From: Deltaproteobacteria bacterium RIFCSPLOWO2_12_FULL_60_16
GTDB taxonomy: Bacteria > Desulfobacterota > Binatia > UBA9968
DNA: 7,564 nucleotides
Direction: 5' to 3'
Assembly: GCA_001798565.1 (NCBI GenBank)
Contig: MGSR01000088.1
Span: forward strand, 422 to 7,985
In this document: piece after piece, positions 5,620-7,564 of the stretch
How positions within the stretch are numbered: the stretch's first letter is position 1
How the letters are laid out: each line of letters opens with the position of its first letter
Made by a program: the position numbers and the translations under genes
The notes under the pieces: generated by a model
What the model saw: the letters and a program-made list of their open reading frames with translations, nothing else
What the model was told of the DNA's origin: nothing
Database searches by the model: none

Positions 5620-6489
5620 ATGAAGATAAAAAAAGCGGTCATCCCGGTGGCGGGCCTGGGCACACGCTTCCTCCCGGCGACCAAAACGGTGCCCAAGGAG
5701 CTGCTGCCCATCGTGGACATCCCGGCGATTCAGTATGTGGTGCAGGAGGCCGTGGACTCGGGAATCTCCGAGGTCATCTTCGTCACCGGAAGAGGAAAGG
5801 ATAGCATCGAGGATCATTTCGACGAGAGTCCGGAACTGGAGCAGGTGCTGGAGCAAAGAGGCCAGAAAGAAACACTCAAGGGCCTTCGGCAAATCGCTGC
5901 GATGATTGAAGTGGTGTCCGTGAGACAGAAAAAACCGTTGGGTTTGGGGCACGCGGTCCTTTGCGCGCGGGATTTGGTGGGCGAGGAGCCTTTTGCGGTG
6001 CTCCTCTCGGACGACTTGATTGACGCCCCGTCGCCTTGCCTGCGTCAGCTGCTGGAAATTTCCGAAGAAAAAAAAGAGTCGGTGATAGCCCTGCGGCGGG
6101 TTCCGGATCACGAGGTTCAGCGCTACGGCATCGTTCAGGGCAAACAACTGGGCGACCGGCTCTACGAAGTGGAAAGCATGGTGGAAAAACCGCATCCCAA
6201 CGAGACGACTTCCCGGCTGGCCATCATCGGGCGCTATATCCTTCGACCGGAGATCTTCGCTCTGCTGGAGCGGGCCGCCCCGGGAAAGGGGGGGGAAATC
6301 CAGTTGACCGACGGGATCGCGGACCTCGCCCGGCAGAAAAAAGTATACGGCTACGAGTTCGAGGGCGAGCACTACGATATCGGCGATAAATTGGGCTTTG
6401 TCCGGGCAACCGTCGCATACGCCCTGAAACGGGCGGATCTCAAGAAACCGATCCGGGAATATCTGCGAGGTGTCATAGACCGGAAGTAA
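5620..6489 (+). CDS. galU: GalU, UTP-glucose-1-phosphate uridylyltransferase
   Basis: Makes UDP-glucose from UTP and glucose-1-phosphate in the cytoplasm, feeding cell-envelope polysaccharide and lipopolysaccharide precursor pathways. At 289 aa it has the family length. The nucleotide-binding loop AGLGTRFLPATK (11-22) is followed by VPKELLPIVDIPAIQYVVQE (24-43), then GLGHAVLCAR (108-117), LLSDDLID (128-135), MVEKP (187-191), GGEIQLTDGI (224-233) and HYDIGDKLGF (251-260). All core sites look intact. The ATG at 5620 gives the standard N-terminus (MKIKKAVIPVAGLG). An in-frame TTG at 5611 would add three residues and cannot be excluded, since neither has a clear ribosome-binding site. It lies 15 bp after the dksA stop, and the tRNA gene begins 5 nt after its own stop. 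Confidence 0.97.
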   Translation: MKIKKAVIPVAGLGTRFLPATKTVPKELLPIVDIPAIQYVVQEAVDSGISEVIFVTGRGKDSIEDHFDESPELEQVLEQRGQKETLKGLRQIAAMIEVVSVRQKKPLGLGHAVLCARDLVGEEPFAVLLSDDLIDAPSPCLRQLLEISEEKKESVIALRRVPDHEVQRYGIVQGKQLGDRLYEVESMVEKPHPNETTSRLAIIGRYILRPEIFALLERAAPGKGGEIQLTDGIADLARQKKVYGYEFEGEHYDIGDKLGFVRATVAYALKRADLKKPIREYLRGVIDRK

Positions 6490-6494
6490 CTTGC

Positions 6495-6570
6495 GGGGCC
6501 GTAGCTCAGCTGGGAGAGCGTCGCGTTCGCAACGCGAAGGTCGGGGGTTCGACTCCCCTCGGCTCCACCA
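6495..6570 (+). tRNA. tRNA-Ala, anticodon CGC
   Basis: A complete 76-nt cloverleaf. The acceptor stem GGGGCCG pairs with CGGCTCC and contains the G3:U70 pair that marks alanine tRNAs. The D arm is GCTC-AGCTGGGA-GAGC. The anticodon stem TCGCG/CGCGA encloses loop TTCGCAA with anticodon CGC at 6528-6530, which reads GCG. The T arm has the standard TTCGACT loop. The discriminator A and the CCA end (6568-6570) are encoded. It starts 5 nt after the galU stop with no room for its own promoter between, so it is read from the dksA-galU message or from a promoter inside galU. Confidence 0.98.
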
Positions 6571-6575
6571 TCCGA

Positions 6576-6612
6576 GGGGGAACTGGTCCGAGATCAGTCC
6601 CCCCTTATTTTT
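6576..6612 (+). terminator. Rho-independent terminator after tRNA-Ala
   Basis: GGGGGAACTG (6576-6585) pairs with CAGTCCCCC (6595-6603) with one bulged A and a 9-nt loop, followed by the T-rich tract TTATTTTTC (6605-6613). It begins 5 nt after the tRNA CCA end and would close the dksA-galU-tRNA unit. The remaining sequence to 6676 holds no gene; no clear promoter for the next gene is seen. Confidence 0.85.
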
Positions 6613-6686
6613 CTCTGGCACAAAGACAAATTTTTGGCTATGAATAGTCCCCGCCCTGTTTCCAGCAAGCAGCACCGGGAGGATTT

Positions 6687-7564
6687 ATGGCCGATTGGCT
6701 TTGGTTAGGCTCCGCGATTCTGCTCTGTCTCCAATGGATTGTTCTCCATCTCGCCCATGTCCCCCTTTCGCCGGAGTGGGAGGCCCTGGCTGCGGGGCTG
6801 GCGATCTTCGGCGCTGCCTTTATTCTCTCCTGGGCGGCCGAGCTGGCCCAGCTCGATATACCGCAAACCCTCGCCCTGGCGGTTTTGGCCTTGCTTGCGG
6901 TTCTGCCCGAGTATGCCGTGGACATGTATTTCGCCTGGATGGCGGGGAAAAATCCCCAGTACACCGCCTACGCGACGGCGAACATGACCGGGGCAAACCG
7001 ACTGCTCATCGGGGTCGGATGGGCGACCGTAGTCTTTACCTATTGGCTCAAAACCGGCAAGAAGGCCTTTGACCTGGAGTCTTCGCACAAGATCGAGATT
7101 TTTTACCTCGGCCTGGCCACTCTCTACTCGTTCGTCATTCCCTTCAAGAAGCAGCTGGATCTTCTCGACGCCGCGATCCTGATCACCATCTTTGTTCTTT
7201 ACATCCGCGCCGCCTCGCGCGCTGCTCACGTGGAGCCGGAACTGGAGGGACCTACGGAAATGATCGCCCGTTGGGGAGTCCAGCCGCGCCGCGTGGCGAC
7301 CGTGCTGCTGTTCGCCCTCGCGGGCTATACGATCTTTATCTCGGCTGAGCCGTTTGCGGAGGGGCTCTTGGCCACGGGCCGGACTTTCGGCATCGAGGAG
7401 TTCCTTCTCGTCCAATGGCTGGCTCCGCTGGCTTCGGAGTCGCCGGAATTCATAGTGGCGATCCTGTTCGCCTTGAAGGCCAACCCCGGCGCCAGCATCG
7501 GAACGCTCATCTCCTCAAAGGTCAACCAATGGACTTTACTTATAGGGATGCTTCCGATTGTCTA
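6687..7564 (+). CDS. Sodium/calcium exchanger-type (CaCA superfamily) membrane protein, 3' end cut by window edge
   Basis: 292 codons are visible and no stop is reached. The protein is strongly hydrophobic, with roughly eight or nine membrane segments (for example about 5-24, 33-52, 60-77, 101-120, 160-175, 203-220 and 244-263). Two inverted alpha-repeats typical of cation/Ca2+ exchangers are visible. The first has [11 protein letters not shown] (69-79) and [12 protein letters not shown] (98-109). The second has [11 protein letters not shown] (248-258) and [13 protein letters not shown] (275-287). The acidic residue of each P-E motif (Glu75 and Glu254) would coordinate the ion. The first motif lacks the GTS of the classic GTSLPE form, so ion preference is uncertain. 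A cytoplasmic loop rich in acidic residues lies at about 180-200. The ATG has a GGGAGGA ribosome-binding site with slightly short spacing. It follows the terminator and so is a separate transcription unit. Confidence 0.88.
   Translation, partial: MADWLWLGSAILLCLQWIVLHLAHVPLSPEWEALAAGLAIFGAAFILSWAAELAQLDIPQTLALAVLALLAVLPEYAVDMYFAWMAGKNPQYTAYATANMTGANRLLIGVGWATVVFTYWLKTGKKAFDLESSHKIEIFYLGLATLYSFVIPFKKQLDLLDAAILITIFVLYIRAASRAAHVEPELEGPTEMIARWGVQPRRVATVLLFALAGYTIFISAEPFAEGLLATGRTFGIEEFLLVQWLAPLASESPEFIVAILFALKANPGASIGTLISSKVNQWTLLIGMLPIV

Noticed and set aside
6495..6570. The tRNA gene as selC (tRNA-Sec), given the nearby selenoprotein
   Set aside because: It has a normal 76-nt cloverleaf, a 7-bp acceptor stem with G3:U70, anticodon CGC and no long variable arm, so it is tRNA-Ala.
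5614..6675. 353-codon open frame on the minus strand across galU and the tRNA
   Set aside because: It is antisense to galU, and its RGESNPRPSRCERDALPAELR stretch (residues cut to 20 here: RGESNPRPSRCERDALPAEL) is the familiar false peptide from the antisense of tRNA genes.

Overview
This is a gene-dense bacterial chromosomal window of moderately high GC, by eye. It carries nine protein genes, two of them cut by the window edges, and one tRNA. The mix is mostly housekeeping: purine synthesis, D-alanine supply, a tRNA-binding domain, DksA and GalU. The use of selenocysteine and the gene styles suggest a deltaproteobacterial/Desulfobacterota-like or NC10/Rokubacteria-like environmental bacterium. 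That placement is a weak inference. No mobile element, CRISPR array or phage gene is visible, and no gene-free stretch exceeds about 130 bases.

Left arm, minus strand (1-2898): a free-standing MetRS C-terminal-type tRNA-binding protein, then alanine racemase (alr), then purH, which is cut off at base 1. They read in one direction and probably form one transcription unit. The driving promoter has its -35 element overlapping the -35 of the divergent peroxiredoxin gene. A 35-bp inverted repeat supplies the stop codon and last residues of alr.

Middle, plus strand (3022-5109): the most notable gene is a peroxiredoxin whose peroxidatic cysteine codon is an in-frame TGA. A compact hairpin sits 15 nt downstream with an AGGUU loop, as expected for a bacterial SECIS element. 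I read this as a 194-aa selenocysteine peroxiredoxin; a standard pipeline would call it a pseudogene or a truncated protein. After a 130-bp gap come an AMMECR1-domain protein (AmrA) and, overlapping it by ATGA, an exported-looking metallo-beta-lactamase-fold protein whose usual metal ligands are partly replaced.

Right arm, plus strand (5175-7564): a strong sigma70-type promoter precedes a short DksA/TraR zinc-finger protein, then galU, then tRNA-Ala(CGC), which begins only 5 nt after the galU stop. A rho-independent terminator closes the unit. The window ends inside a sodium/calcium exchanger-type membrane protein gene.

The genes within each transcription unit are plausibly co-expressed, but only the selenoprotein call rests on strong sequence evidence beyond ordinary homology. 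Genes for selenocysteine insertion (selA, selB, selC, selD) are not in the window.
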